A DNA stretch of 54,485 bases, from contig CAZBNW010000006.1 in NCBI GenBank assembly GCA_964493385.1, positions 1 to 54,485 on the forward strand, given 5' to 3'. This DNA comes from Loki-b32 sp964493385 (GTDB lineage: Archaea > Asgardarchaeota > Lokiarchaeia > Sigyniarchaeales > SOKP01). The position numbers were made by a program, and so were the translations under genes. Shown piece by piece: positions 15,035 to 23,466 of the stretch; the stretch's first letter is position 1, and each line of letters opens with the position of its first letter. The notes beneath the pieces are model-generated. The model had not been told where the DNA came from and ran no database searches. It saw only the letters and a list, made by a program, of their open reading frames with translations.

Positions 15035-15796
15035 TTAAATTTTTGATAAATTCTCAATTAAAACGCCGGCAAGCGTTTTTAAAATTAAAACCCTTAATTC
15101 TTGATCATATAATCTAATCCTATCTGATAACTCAATTTGCATCGCTTGACTTTTAGATTTAAGGTGAGAGGCACCGTATTGCTGTGTTATATAACCTCCA
15201 GTTAAAACATATTCTCTCCTTCTGGGATGCCCGGGAGCAATTGATATACCGAAATCAAGAAGCTTTTTAATTATTTTTCCACGAATGTTTTTTTCCCAAT
15301 CTTTTTTTGGAACTGGTTTAGAAAAAATTGAATCTAAATTATTTGTGCCCAAAATCAGTTCGACATCTCGAAAACCCGGAGGACGATCATCTTTTTCAAA
15401 CCCATGTATATCTATGAGTAGCGAACGATTAAAATTCTCCAGATTGTAATTTATTAGTTTTTGAATTGTATTATGGTAAAAACGATAAATTTCTCTGGCA
15501 ATAATAGAAACTTTGTTATATGCTTCATTTTCATCTCTGTTCAAGTCAACTTTACTTCGCCGAACCTTTGAAATGATATAAGAAGGGGTAGTTAACTCCG
15601 AAGTTTCTTTTTTAAAATTCATACTTATAAGTTTAATTAATTTCTTAGCAAATTCTACAGTTCCTCTATCAATTCCAAGAACTCCGGTTGATCTTTCTGG
15701 AATCACTTCACACTCTAATAGTCCACCATGAGGTACAGAAACAATTAAAGGTAGAGTGCCTTTTTCGAATTCTATATAATCTCTAAGTTTTAACAT
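15035..15796 (-). CDS. N-formylglutamate amidohydrolase family protein
   Basis: 253 residues. Family members hydrolyse N-formylglutamate or related N-acyl amino acids using zinc (PF05013). 'LIVSVPHGG' (residues 17-25), 'LNRDENEAY', 'LLIDIHGFEKDDRPPG' and 'YGASHLKSKSQAMQIELSDRIR' are the family blocks with metal-binding His and Glu. The length is normal. AGGAGG directly abuts the ATG with no spacer, so initiation may be leaderless or the start may be misplaced. No histidine-degradation genes are nearby, so a role as HutG is not implied. Confidence 0.75.
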   Translation of the reverse strand: MLKLRDYIEFEKGTLPLIVSVPHGGLLECEVIPERSTGVLGIDRGTVEFAKKLIKLISMNFKKETSELTTPSYIISKVRRSKVDLNRDENEAYNKVSIIAREIYRFYHNTIQKLINYNLENFNRSLLIDIHGFEKDDRPPGFRDVELILGTNNLDSIFSKPVPKKDWEKNIRGKIIKKLLDFGISIAPGHPRRREYVLTGGYITQQYGASHLKSKSQAMQIELSDRIRLYDQELRVLILKTLAGVLIENLSKI

Positions 15797-15918
15797 CCTC
15801 CTATTAAATTTACATTGAACTAACTTAATTTTATGAATTTTAAAATAATAATAAAAAAATTAACATAACATTATATATTATCGCATTATTGATATTTAGA
15901 TTATTTCAGGTATTTTTC

Positions 15919-17205
15919 TTGAAAGATATTGCCTTTGTTATTTTTTACCATAAACATAATTTCTACAGTCTAAATGCTATAGTAGGTGCGCTTGAAACAG
16001 ATAAGATATTTGAAAGAATTGATTTTTTTTTTTTAAGACTTAAGAATGAACTTGTAAAGAATCTTGAAAATATTATTAAAAACTATGATAAAATAATTGT
16101 TGGGATATCCTTTTTCACTACTCAGCTCTTTGAAACTTATGACCTAATAAACACAATAACTTCTAAGTATGGTAAAAAATGCTTGTACATTGCTGGGGGG
16201 TCTCATCCAACAGGAGATCCGTATAGAACTCTTAGAATGGGTTTTGATATAGTTGTGGTTGGTGAAGGGGAAGAGACAATAATAGAACTCATGCATAAAA
16301 TCAATGCTAATGAAAAATTTAGTGAAGTAAAAGGAATTGCATACATAAATGAAGATGAAGAATATGTTTATACAGGAAGACGCAATCTAATTAATTTAGA
16401 TAAATTCCCACCATTCCCTATAAAGAATACTCGATTTGGAGCAGTTGAGATAACACGAGGTTGTCCATATGTATGTTATTTTTGTCAGACGCCCTATATT
16501 TTAGGTACAAAACCAAGACATAGAAGTATTGAATCTATTTGTAAATATGTACGAGTATTGTATAATCACTATGGTGATCTTACTGATGTAAGATTTATCA
16601 CCCCAAATTTTTTTTCATACGGTTCAGAAGACGGAAAGAACTTGAATTTAGAAAAGCTTGAAAATTTACTTTTCAATATTAGAGAAATTATCGGTCAAAA
16701 AGGAAGAATATTCTTAGGGACATTTCCATCAGAAGTACGACCAGAACATGTCACTAATGATACCTTAGATTTAGTTTTAAAATATGCGGATAATGACAAT
16801 ATTACTATTGGAGCACAATCAGGGAGCCAAAGAATCTTGGATTTATGTCATAGAGGACATACTATTGCTGACATAAATAAAGCAGTTGATTTAGCATTTA
16901 AGAAAGACCTTAAAACTAATGTTGATTTTATTTTTGGATTACCTGGAGAAAGTAATGAAGATGTAAAGCTTACAATTTATATGATGAGAGAATTGTCTAA
17001 TAAGGGTGCAAGAGTACATGCTCACTCATTTATCCCTTTACCTCAAACCCCCTTTGCAAATGTATCAGTAAACAGAATAAATGATCGTTATAAGAAAGAA
17101 ATTAAAACGCTAATCTCAAAAGGATTTGCATTTGGAGATTGGAAGAAACAAGAAAGATTAGCAATCAAAATCTCCAACTATATGAAGGAAATGAAATTAA
17201 AATAA
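15919..17205 (+). CDS. B12-binding radical SAM protein (MJ1487-like)
   Basis: 428 residues from TTG 15919; an in-frame TTG at 15889 would add ten hydrophobic residues. The N-terminal cobalamin-binding-like Rossmann domain (1-130) contains 'AGGSHPTGDP' and 'VVVGEGEETI'. The radical SAM barrel follows, with cluster motif C-x3-C-x2-C in 'TRGCPYVCYFCQ', then 'ITIGAQSGSQRIL' and 'FIFGLPGES'. The layout matches the archaeal TIGR04013 group typified by MJ1487, of unknown reaction; related enzymes methylate unactivated carbons or join C-C bonds. Stands alone and converges on the MutY-like gene, whose stop is seven bases away. Confidence 0.75.
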   Translation: MKDIAFVIFYHKHNFYSLNAIVGALETDKIFERIDFFFLRLKNELVKNLENIIKNYDKIIVGISFFTTQLFETYDLINTITSKYGKKCLYIAGGSHPTGDPYRTLRMGFDIVVVGEGEETIIELMHKINANEKFSEVKGIAYINEDEEYVYTGRRNLINLDKFPPFPIKNTRFGAVEITRGCPYVCYFCQTPYILGTKPRHRSIESICKYVRVLYNHYGDLTDVRFITPNFFSYGSEDGKNLNLEKLENLLFNIREIIGQKGRIFLGTFPSEVRPEHVTNDTLDLVLKYADNDNITIGAQSGSQRILDLCHRGHTIADINKAVDLAFKKDLKTNVDFIFGLPGESNEDVKLTIYMMRELSNKGARVHAHSFIPLPQTPFANVSVNRINDRYKKEIKTLISKGFAFGDWKKQERLAIKISNYMKEMKLK

Positions 17206-17211
17206 AGTTAT

Positions 17212-18093
17212 CTATTTAGCAAGTTTCACAGAGTTTTCCTTTATTTCAATGAAACCTTCTTTTTGTAGTTGATTAAGAATATTTTTTATTCTCTTGCGGT
17301 CATTAACTTTAAAGAGCTTTTGGATTTTCGATAAGCCAATCGTTCTATTTTTAATTAACATCTCAAGAAGCTCTCCTCTAATTTGTCTTGATGATCCTTT
17401 AAAAGGTGCTTGTTTTCGATAATGAGCACTTCTTTTATTTAGTTCTGGATGAATTTTTTTGAGCATTACCCCATAATCCATTAGTGCGTAATACCATTTT
17501 CGAGGATTGTTTTTATCAACAGTTTTTTTTACAATTGACATAATTTCTTTATCATTAACCTTACTTCTATTAGGAAAAAAGAAGTAAATATATACTCTTC
17601 TTATATTTGTCTCAATAAAAACCATAGGTTTGTTAAAAGCAAAGGTTAGAATTGAAGATGCTGTATTATGACCAATTTGTGGAAATAACTTTAATTCTTC
17701 AATAGATTCTGGTAATTTGCCATTATAATCATTAATTACAATTTCTGCAATTTTCTTCAACGCTATTGCCCTTCTATTGTATCCTAATCCTTTCCATTCC
17801 TTAAGAATTTGTTCAAGCGAAGCTTTAGATAATGATAAAAAATCGGGAAATTTCGCTATAAATTTCAAAAACTTTTCCGAAACCCTACCCGTTTGAGTTT
17901 GTTGGAGCATAATTTCTGATACAAGAACATTATAGGGTGTTATATTTTCTCTAAAAGGAAATTTTCTCTTATGATTTTTATAATATTCATAAATTATTTT
18001 CTGAAATAATTTGATTACTTCAGGTATTAAACCATTTTCTTTCAGAAGTCTATGAAAATCAGTAATAAATAATTCTTCACTAATTTTAAACAC
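17212..18093 (-). CDS. MutY/EndoIII-like HhH-GPD DNA glycosylase lacking the iron-sulfur cluster
   Basis: 293 residues from a GTG. The glycosylase domain has 'LVSEIMLQQTQTGRV' with the MutY-type catalytic Glu, 'WKGLGYNRRAIALKKIA', the helix-hairpin-helix 'FPQIGHNTASSI' and then 'VFIETNIRRVYIYFFF'. In MutY the position of 'ETN' is 'DGN' with the catalytic Asp, so here Asp is replaced by Glu. The C-x6-C-x2-C-x5-C cluster that normally follows is absent: after 'HYRKQAPFKGSSRQ' comes a C-terminal winged-helix-like tail instead of a NUDIX domain. It probably removes bases from DNA, but substrate preference may differ from A:8-oxoG. Confidence 0.7.
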   Translation of the reverse strand: MFKISEELFITDFHRLLKENGLIPEVIKLFQKIIYEYYKNHKRKFPFRENITPYNVLVSEIMLQQTQTGRVSEKFLKFIAKFPDFLSLSKASLEQILKEWKGLGYNRRAIALKKIAEIVINDYNGKLPESIEELKLFPQIGHNTASSILTFAFNKPMVFIETNIRRVYIYFFFPNRSKVNDKEIMSIVKKTVDKNNPRKWYYALMDYGVMLKKIHPELNKRSAHYRKQAPFKGSSRQIRGELLEMLIKNRTIGLSKIQKLFKVNDRKRIKNILNQLQKEGFIEIKENSVKLAK

Positions 18094-18188
18094 ATAAAAA
18101 CGTATAATTAATAAGTAAGTAAGAATAAAAAGACTACAAAAATGAATTTATGGGTTTTATAATATAATTTTTGCTTATTCTTTTGTTA

Positions 18189-20096
18189 TTAAGAAAGATC
18201 AAATGCGAATATGGTAACTCCTCCCTCTATTCTCTTAAGTTTTAGTAAATATCCTGAACTATTAATAATATGAAGCATTGGTTTGTTCTCAAGCAGGATT
18301 GAACCAGTAAATGTCCTATAATTAAGCTCTTTCCCAATTTGTACTAAATAATTTAATAAAAATTTTGTTATTCCTAGCCCTCTCCACTCTCTATGAACAA
18401 CAAACGCTAATTCAGCAATAGAGGGCTGATGTGCTTTGAAAAAAGCCCCTAAAGCTATAATCTGGTCTTCTTTATTTCCACTAAATTCCCCTACAAGGAT
18501 CATATCTGTTAAGTAATCAATATTAACCATTGGTTGGATTTTTTTATGCCGAAAATCTTTAACAAGTGCAAAAAATCTTAAATATCTATCTTTTTCATCT
18601 AACGAATAATGGAGTTCTTGAATTAATCTCTCATCTGTAGGTTTCACAGGGCGTATTTTTATAGTTTTTCCATTTTTAAGTTTTAAAAGAGTTTCATACT
18701 TTTCTGGATAAATACTAATTCTCCCATCAATAGAAATGGGCAATTTTTGGTCTGAATACGCATACTTCCATTTTTTTGCATGGGCTAGTAATTCTTCACG
18801 AAAATCGGGATGCGCAATATTAATCATTTCAAGAACTCTTTCTCTAATACTTTTTCCATAAAGATAAGCAATACCCCATTCAGTTACAATATAATGAATA
18901 TCTCCTCTTGTTATTACTACACCCGACCCAGGTTGAAGGTAAGGAACAATTCTAGAAACTACAGTTCCATCTTTTAAAGTTACAGTAGAAGGTAAAGTCA
19001 TAATTGGCTTTCCGTCTATCGCTCTTCCAGCACCTCTTACAAAATCAACTTGGCCTCCAATGCCACTATAAAAGCGGTGGCCTAAGGAATCTGAATTCAC
19101 CTGTCCTGTTAAATCAACACTTAGAGCAGCATTTATAGCTACTTGTTTTTTATTTTGGCTAATTATAAAGGGATCATTTGTATAATCACAAGGATGGAAT
19201 TCTACCATTGGATTATCATCTACAAAATCATAAAGCCTTTTAGAACCCATTACAAAAGAACAAATAATTTTATCTTTATGTAAAGTCTTTTTTTTACATG
19301 TTATTACCCCTTCTTCTACGAGATCTACTATTCCATCTGAGAATACCTCACTATGAACACCCAAATCTCTTTTTTCTGTTAATTCCTTTGTAACAGCATT
19401 TGGAATCTGACCAATTCCCATTTGAATAGTTGATTCATCCTCAATTAAAGAAGCAACAAATTTAGCAATTCTAGTGGAAACATCATCAAGCTCACCATAA
19501 GTAAATTCAATAATATCATGATCACTTAGACAAAAAGCATCGATGTCATTCATATGAATAAAAGAATCGCCTAAAGTGCGTGGCATTTTTGGATTTATCT
19601 CAGCTACAACATTTTCAGCTGATTCTGCAATTGGTTTAACAATATCTACATTAATCCCATAACTACAAAATCCATATCGATCTGGTGGACTTACCTGAAT
19701 TAATGCCGTATCCAAATGCATCTTTCCGGATTTAAATAATTTTGGAATTTCTGAAAGAAGCATTGGAGTATAATCAGCTTGACCAACCTCAACATATTTA
19801 CGCAGTGACTTGCCGATAAAAAATGCATTATGTCTAAATAAATCTTCTATATTTCCAGCAGTTTCATAATAATCTAGATCACTAAGACTAAGAAAATGTA
19901 AGATTTCAATATCAGGAAGTTTTAATCCAAGTTCAATTAATTTCTTGGTAAGATCAATAGGTTCTGAACAACCAGAATCAATAAAAATACGATTTCCCGG
20001 TTTGACATATTTACTTATTGCTGTGTCAAATGATACTTGCTTCTGACTATAATCTTTTAATAAGTTTGAGATATCTTGATTCGAGTTAATTGGCAA
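18189..20096 (-). CDS. Acetyl-CoA hydrolase/CoA-transferase fused to a GNAT acetyltransferase
   Basis: 635 residues from TTG 20096; an in-frame stop lies six bases upstream. Residues 1-450 are a class I CoA-transferase of the 4-hydroxybutyrate/acetate type: 'PPDRYGFCSYG', 'MGIGQIPNAV', catalytic Glu in 'GVHSEVFSDG', 'GGQVDFVRGA' and 'VTEWGIAYLYGKS'. Residues about 470-635 are a GNAT domain with 'IRPVKPTDE' at its start and the acetyl-CoA loop 'REWRGLGITKFLL'. The first domain would move CoA between acetate and another acid; the second would acetylate a protein or small molecule using acetyl-CoA. Fusions of this order are known in bacteria and archaea. Monocistronic. Confidence 0.82.
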   Translation of the reverse strand: MPINSNQDISNLLKDYSQKQVSFDTAISKYVKPGNRIFIDSGCSEPIDLTKKLIELGLKLPDIEILHFLSLSDLDYYETAGNIEDLFRHNAFFIGKSLRKYVEVGQADYTPMLLSEIPKLFKSGKMHLDTALIQVSPPDRYGFCSYGINVDIVKPIAESAENVVAEINPKMPRTLGDSFIHMNDIDAFCLSDHDIIEFTYGELDDVSTRIAKFVASLIEDESTIQMGIGQIPNAVTKELTEKRDLGVHSEVFSDGIVDLVEEGVITCKKKTLHKDKIICSFVMGSKRLYDFVDDNPMVEFHPCDYTNDPFIISQNKKQVAINAALSVDLTGQVNSDSLGHRFYSGIGGQVDFVRGAGRAIDGKPIMTLPSTVTLKDGTVVSRIVPYLQPGSGVVITRGDIHYIVTEWGIAYLYGKSIRERVLEMINIAHPDFREELLAHAKKWKYAYSDQKLPISIDGRISIYPEKYETLLKLKNGKTIKIRPVKPTDERLIQELHYSLDEKDRYLRFFALVKDFRHKKIQPMVNIDYLTDMILVGEFSGNKEDQIIALGAFFKAHQPSIAELAFVVHREWRGLGITKFLLNYLVQIGKELNYRTFTGSILLENKPMLHIINSSGYLLKLKRIEGGVTIFAFDLS

Positions 20097-20264
20097 AAAA
20101 AATCACATATAATACATAATAACTACATTTAATTTAGTGCTTACAGGGTTTTAAATATAATTGTGAATGAAATTTCCTAATTTAAAGTCAAATAAACAAC
20201 AATAAATATTTGACTTCCTTCTAGAACTTATATTTTCATAAAAAACGATCTTCTTAGATTACAT

Positions 20265-20603
20265 ATGGCAAAAGATAAAGTTGATATTGAAGATTTAGAA
20301 GCTTTCATTAACGGTTTAAAAGATTCTTTTGATACATTAGAAGGTATTGATCCAACAAAATCAAAGGGATTCCAAGCACAACTAGCAAAAGCTATATCAA
20401 ATTTAAGATTAAAAAGAGCTGCAAAAATCGAACCTCTTCCAAAACATATTGGTCACTTTACGAAAGAAGATCTTAAAAATTATTTGTTAAAGGAGTTAGA
20501 AACTCTAAGAAATCATTTGGATTCTTCTGATTATAATCGTAGAAGAAAATTTGATTTGGTAATGAAAATTACTAAATTAAGAGAGCAAGTAAATAATATG
20601 TGA
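20265..20603 (+). CDS. Small helical protein, unknown function
   Basis: 112 residues. Lys, Glu and Leu rich, wholly helical, no cysteines or transmembrane segments. 'DLEAFINGLKDSFDTLEGID' and 'EDLKNYLLKELETLRNHLDSSDYNRRRKFDLVMKITKLREQV' look like a short coiled-coil or helical hairpin. I do not recognise a family. It is 47 bases upstream of the TatD gene on the same strand, so the two are probably one transcript. The intervening bases carry the TatD ribosome binding site. Confidence 0.55.
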   Translation: MAKDKVDIEDLEAFINGLKDSFDTLEGIDPTKSKGFQAQLAKAISNLRLKRAAKIEPLPKHIGHFTKEDLKNYLLKELETLRNHLDSSDYNRRRKFDLVMKITKLREQVNNM

Positions 20604-20650
20604 ACACTTCATTTTTTTTAAATCTTAAAAAAAATCTAGAGGCTTTGAAA

Positions 20651-21406
20651 ATGTTAATAGATATCCATTGCCATGCTAATCTTTATTTAGTTATTGATGA
20701 AATCATTAAGGAAGCAAAAAAAGCAGGAGTGGAAAAGATAATCTCAGTTGGGATGAGTATATTTAGTTTAGAAAGGATATTAGAAATTTCTGATAATTAT
20801 AGTATAATATATCCTGCATTAGGTATCCATCCAGAAGAAGTGAAGATGAATAAAAATGTTGGAGACCAATTAGATTCTGTAGTTAATTTAATTAGAAAAA
20901 ACAAAGAAAAAATTTGTGCTATTGGAGAGATTGGTTTGGATCATCATTTTATCAAAGAGAAGGAGTTATACCCACTTCAAAAAAAAATATTTGAAAAAAT
21001 GCTTTCATTAGCACAAGAATTAGAATTACCCGTTAATTTACATACGAAGGGAGCAGAGAAAGTAGTTTTTGATGCACTTCCCTCATATAAAATTCCCAAT
21101 GTGAACATTCATTGGTATTCTGGACCTGAAGATTTTTTGAATGCAGGAATTGACAGAGGATATTATTTTTCAATTACTCCAGCAATTAGTTATTCTCCAG
21201 CAGTTAAGAAGACAGTTTTAAAAGTTGATAAAGAATTTATTTTACTTGAAAGTGATGGACCTGTTAAATACTCAGGAAAAGTCGGTACTCCTGCAATGAT
21301 TAGAGATGTTCTAAATACAATCTCTAAGCTAAAAAAAATTGATTCTGAAGAATTAGAATTACAAATTGAAGAAAATACTAAAAAAACATTCCCTAAAATC
21401 TTTTAA
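20651..21406 (+). CDS. TatD family metal-dependent hydrolase
   Basis: 251 residues from ATG 20651, preceded by GAGG with eight bases spacing; the frame is open back to a GTG at 20600, but the family begins 'MLIDIHCHANL'. TIM-barrel metal ligands: 'DIHCHA' at the N-terminus, Glu in 'AIGEIGLDHHF', His in 'VNLHTKG', His in 'NIHWYSG' and Asp in 'LLESDGP'. TatD enzymes are cytoplasmic metal-dependent nucleases or hydrolases with a role in DNA repair or turnover. The substrate is not visible from sequence. It lies downstream of a small helical protein and converges on uxuA. Confidence 0.75.
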   Translation: MLIDIHCHANLYLVIDEIIKEAKKAGVEKIISVGMSIFSLERILEISDNYSIIYPALGIHPEEVKMNKNVGDQLDSVVNLIRKNKEKICAIGEIGLDHHFIKEKELYPLQKKIFEKMLSLAQELELPVNLHTKGAEKVVFDALPSYKIPNVNIHWYSGPEDFLNAGIDRGYYFSITPAISYSPAVKKTVLKVDKEFILLESDGPVKYSGKVGTPAMIRDVLNTISKLKKIDSEELELQIEENTKKTFPKIF

Positions 21407-21413
21407 ATTTATT

Positions 21414-22466
21414 TTATTTGGTTTTAATTGTTTTTTCTATTCCTTCCCAAAGCCCTGAAAGGTAAATTGAACCAAGAGCTCGATCATATAATCCATATCC
21501 TGGTCTTCCACGCTCTCCCCAAATCATTCTTCCATGGTCAGGACGGATTGCACCTGTAAATCCTACTTCTATAAAAGCTTTTATAACTTCATACATGTTA
21601 ACATCACCAAATTCGGTAGGATGTTCAACCTCATGAAAACTATATTCACCAGTGCGTTTGATATTACGGCAATGAGCAAATGGAATGCGACCCATAGCAC
21701 CAAACCTCCGGATACTTTCATTTAAATCTACTTTTGGATTAGCACTAAGAGTTCCTGTACAAAAAGTTATTCCATTTGATGGGCTGTCAACTAACTTTAC
21801 AAAACGATCCAGTGCTGCCTCATCAGTTATTATACGTGGTAAATTAAATATAGACCATGGAGGATCGTCAGGATGAATTCCCATTTTTACACAAGATTCT
21901 TCTGCAACTGGAATAACTCTTTTTAAAAAGTATTTCAAATTTGACCATAATGTTTCTTCATTGATTGTAGAGTAAGCACCCAAAAGCTCCTCTAATTCTT
22001 TTTTTGTATAGTAGGTTGCCCAACCTGGAAGTTCTAATGAGTCTTTCCCTAAATCAACATTTTTTACTTGTTTATGATTGTAACTAAGGATACTTGATCC
22101 ATCCGGAGATTTCATAGCAATATCAGAGCGCGTCCAATCAAATACAGGCATAAAGTTATAACATAATATTTTTATTCCAAGAGAACCCATATTACGAATA
22201 CTTTGACAATAATTATCTATAAACTTATCACGAGTTGAATTTCCAAGCTTGATGTCTTCGTGAATAGGTATGCTTTCGATTACAGAAAAATTCAATCCTA
22301 CAGCTTTAATCTTTTTTTTAAGCAAATTTAATTTTTCAATAGGCCATACTTCGCCTATTGGTACATCATATAAAGCAGAAACAATCCCTGTTACTCTCGG
22401 GATCTGTTTTATATACGTAAGTGGTATTCGATCATCATCTCCATACCATCTGAATGTCATTTCCAT
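21414..22466 (-). CDS. uxuA: D-mannonate dehydratase
   Basis: 350 residues, normal UxuA length. It removes water from D-mannonate to give 2-keto-3-deoxy-D-gluconate. The N-terminus 'MEMTFRWYGDDDRIPLTYIKQIP' is characteristic, and AGGTGA six bases before ATG 22466 confirms the start. Metal-site residues visible: His198 ('GIHPDDPPW'), Cys236 ('FCTGTLS'), His265 ('FAHCRNIK') and Asp310/His311 ('RPDHGRMIWG'). It lies 53 bases downstream of uxuB on the same strand, so the two form an operon. With uxuB it could receive fructuronate derived from inositol or from hexuronates. Confidence 0.92.
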   Translation of the reverse strand: MEMTFRWYGDDDRIPLTYIKQIPRVTGIVSALYDVPIGEVWPIEKLNLLKKKIKAVGLNFSVIESIPIHEDIKLGNSTRDKFIDNYCQSIRNMGSLGIKILCYNFMPVFDWTRSDIAMKSPDGSSILSYNHKQVKNVDLGKDSLELPGWATYYTKKELEELLGAYSTINEETLWSNLKYFLKRVIPVAEESCVKMGIHPDDPPWSIFNLPRIITDEAALDRFVKLVDSPSNGITFCTGTLSANPKVDLNESIRRFGAMGRIPFAHCRNIKRTGEYSFHEVEHPTEFGDVNMYEVIKAFIEVGFTGAIRPDHGRMIWGERGRPGYGLYDRALGSIYLSGLWEGIEKTIKTK

Positions 22467-22519
22467 TTTTCTTCACCTAAATTTAAGACTTATAGAAATA
22501 ATACTCTTTTATTTAATTA

Positions 22520-23377
22520 TTAGACTCCAGAATAAGCAGAAAAACCGCCATCAACAGGAATTACGACACCATTAACAAAACTAGATGCTTTTTCATCTAT
22601 TAGCCACAAAAGTGTTCCTAACAATTCTTCTGGCTCACCAAACCGCCCCATTGGAGTGTGATTGAGAATTTTTTCTGCTCGAGTATTAAATGAACCATCA
22701 TCATTGATTAAAAGTAAACGATTTTGTTCTGTCATAAAGAATCCAGGTGCAATTGCGTTGACTCGAATATTAACTTTAGACATATGCACTGCTAACCACT
22801 GAGTGAAATTGCTAACTGCCGCTTTTGCTCCACTGTATGCTGGGATTTTTGTTAAAGGACGATAAGCATTCATTGAAGAAATATTAATTATTACCGCACC
22901 CTCTTCGTTTACCATTTTTTTAGCAAACACTTGAGTTGATAAAAATGTTCCAATAAAATTCAAATTGAATATAAATTCAATACCTTCTCTTTCTAAATCA
23001 AAAAAAGTAAAAATTCCATTTTTTTTACTTATTAAATCTTCTTTGGTCAAATACTCGTTTGATGTCGTCCCATTTGGATGGTTTCCTCCAGCACCATTTA
23101 TTAATATACTCCATGAGCCAAATTCATGCGAAATAACTTTTTCAGCTTTCTGTAAACTTTCAAGATCTAAAACATTGGCCTTGATTGCAAATGCAATTCC
23201 ACCATTTGCTTTGATCTTTTCTGCTACTTTCTCAGCTGCTTCTTTATTTATGTCTATAATAGCGACTTTTGCACCACATTCTGCCAAAGCTTCTGAAAAA
23301 CATCCACAAAGTACTCCACCACCACCAGTTATTACAGCAACTTTATCTTTTAAATTAATTTTCAATGGAATTTTCAT
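22520..23377 (-). CDS. uxuB: D-mannonate oxidoreductase / fructuronate reductase, SDR type
   Basis: 285 residues of the short-chain dehydrogenase family. It would interconvert D-fructuronate and D-mannonate with NAD(P)H. 'AVITGGGGVLCGCF' is the cofactor loop, 'LINGAGG' and 'INISSMNAY' carry the structural Asn and catalytic Ser, and 'IPAYSGAKAAV' carries the catalytic Tyr and Lys. The inserted block 'EGIEFIFNLNFIGT' is typical of YjmF/UxuB-type SDRs rather than of generic ketoreductases. GGTGAG precedes the ATG. It is followed by uxuA, which strengthens the call. This is not the long-chain UxuB of E. coli. Confidence 0.82.
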   Translation of the reverse strand: MKIPLKINLKDKVAVITGGGGVLCGCFSEALAECGAKVAIIDINKEAAEKVAEKIKANGGIAFAIKANVLDLESLQKAEKVISHEFGSWSILINGAGGNHPNGTTSNEYLTKEDLISKKNGIFTFFDLEREGIEFIFNLNFIGTFLSTQVFAKKMVNEEGAVIINISSMNAYRPLTKIPAYSGAKAAVSNFTQWLAVHMSKVNIRVNAIAPGFFMTEQNRLLLINDDGSFNTRAEKILNHTPMGRFGEPEELLGTLLWLIDEKASSFVNGVVIPVDGGFSAYSGV

Positions 23378-23396
23378 ACTTTTCTCACCAATTCTT

Positions 23397-23410
23397 ATCT
23401 AAATTTAGAT
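23397..23410. promoter_or_regulatory. Perfect palindrome upstream of uxuB
   Basis: ATCTAAATTTAGAT, a 14-bp perfect palindrome 20 bases before the uxuB ATG. The core TAAATTTA recurs upstream of uxuA (about 22480). It is a candidate operator, though AT-rich palindromes of this size do occur by chance. Confidence 0.4.
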
Positions 23411-23466
23411 ATTTTAAAGAAAAGAGCAAAATAATGAATCTTAAGAAAATATTGTATATCAAAATA

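Noticed and set aside
15035..15796. Assignment of the N-formylglutamate amidohydrolase as HutG of histidine degradation
   Set aside because: No other histidine-degradation gene lies nearby, and the family has several other substrates.
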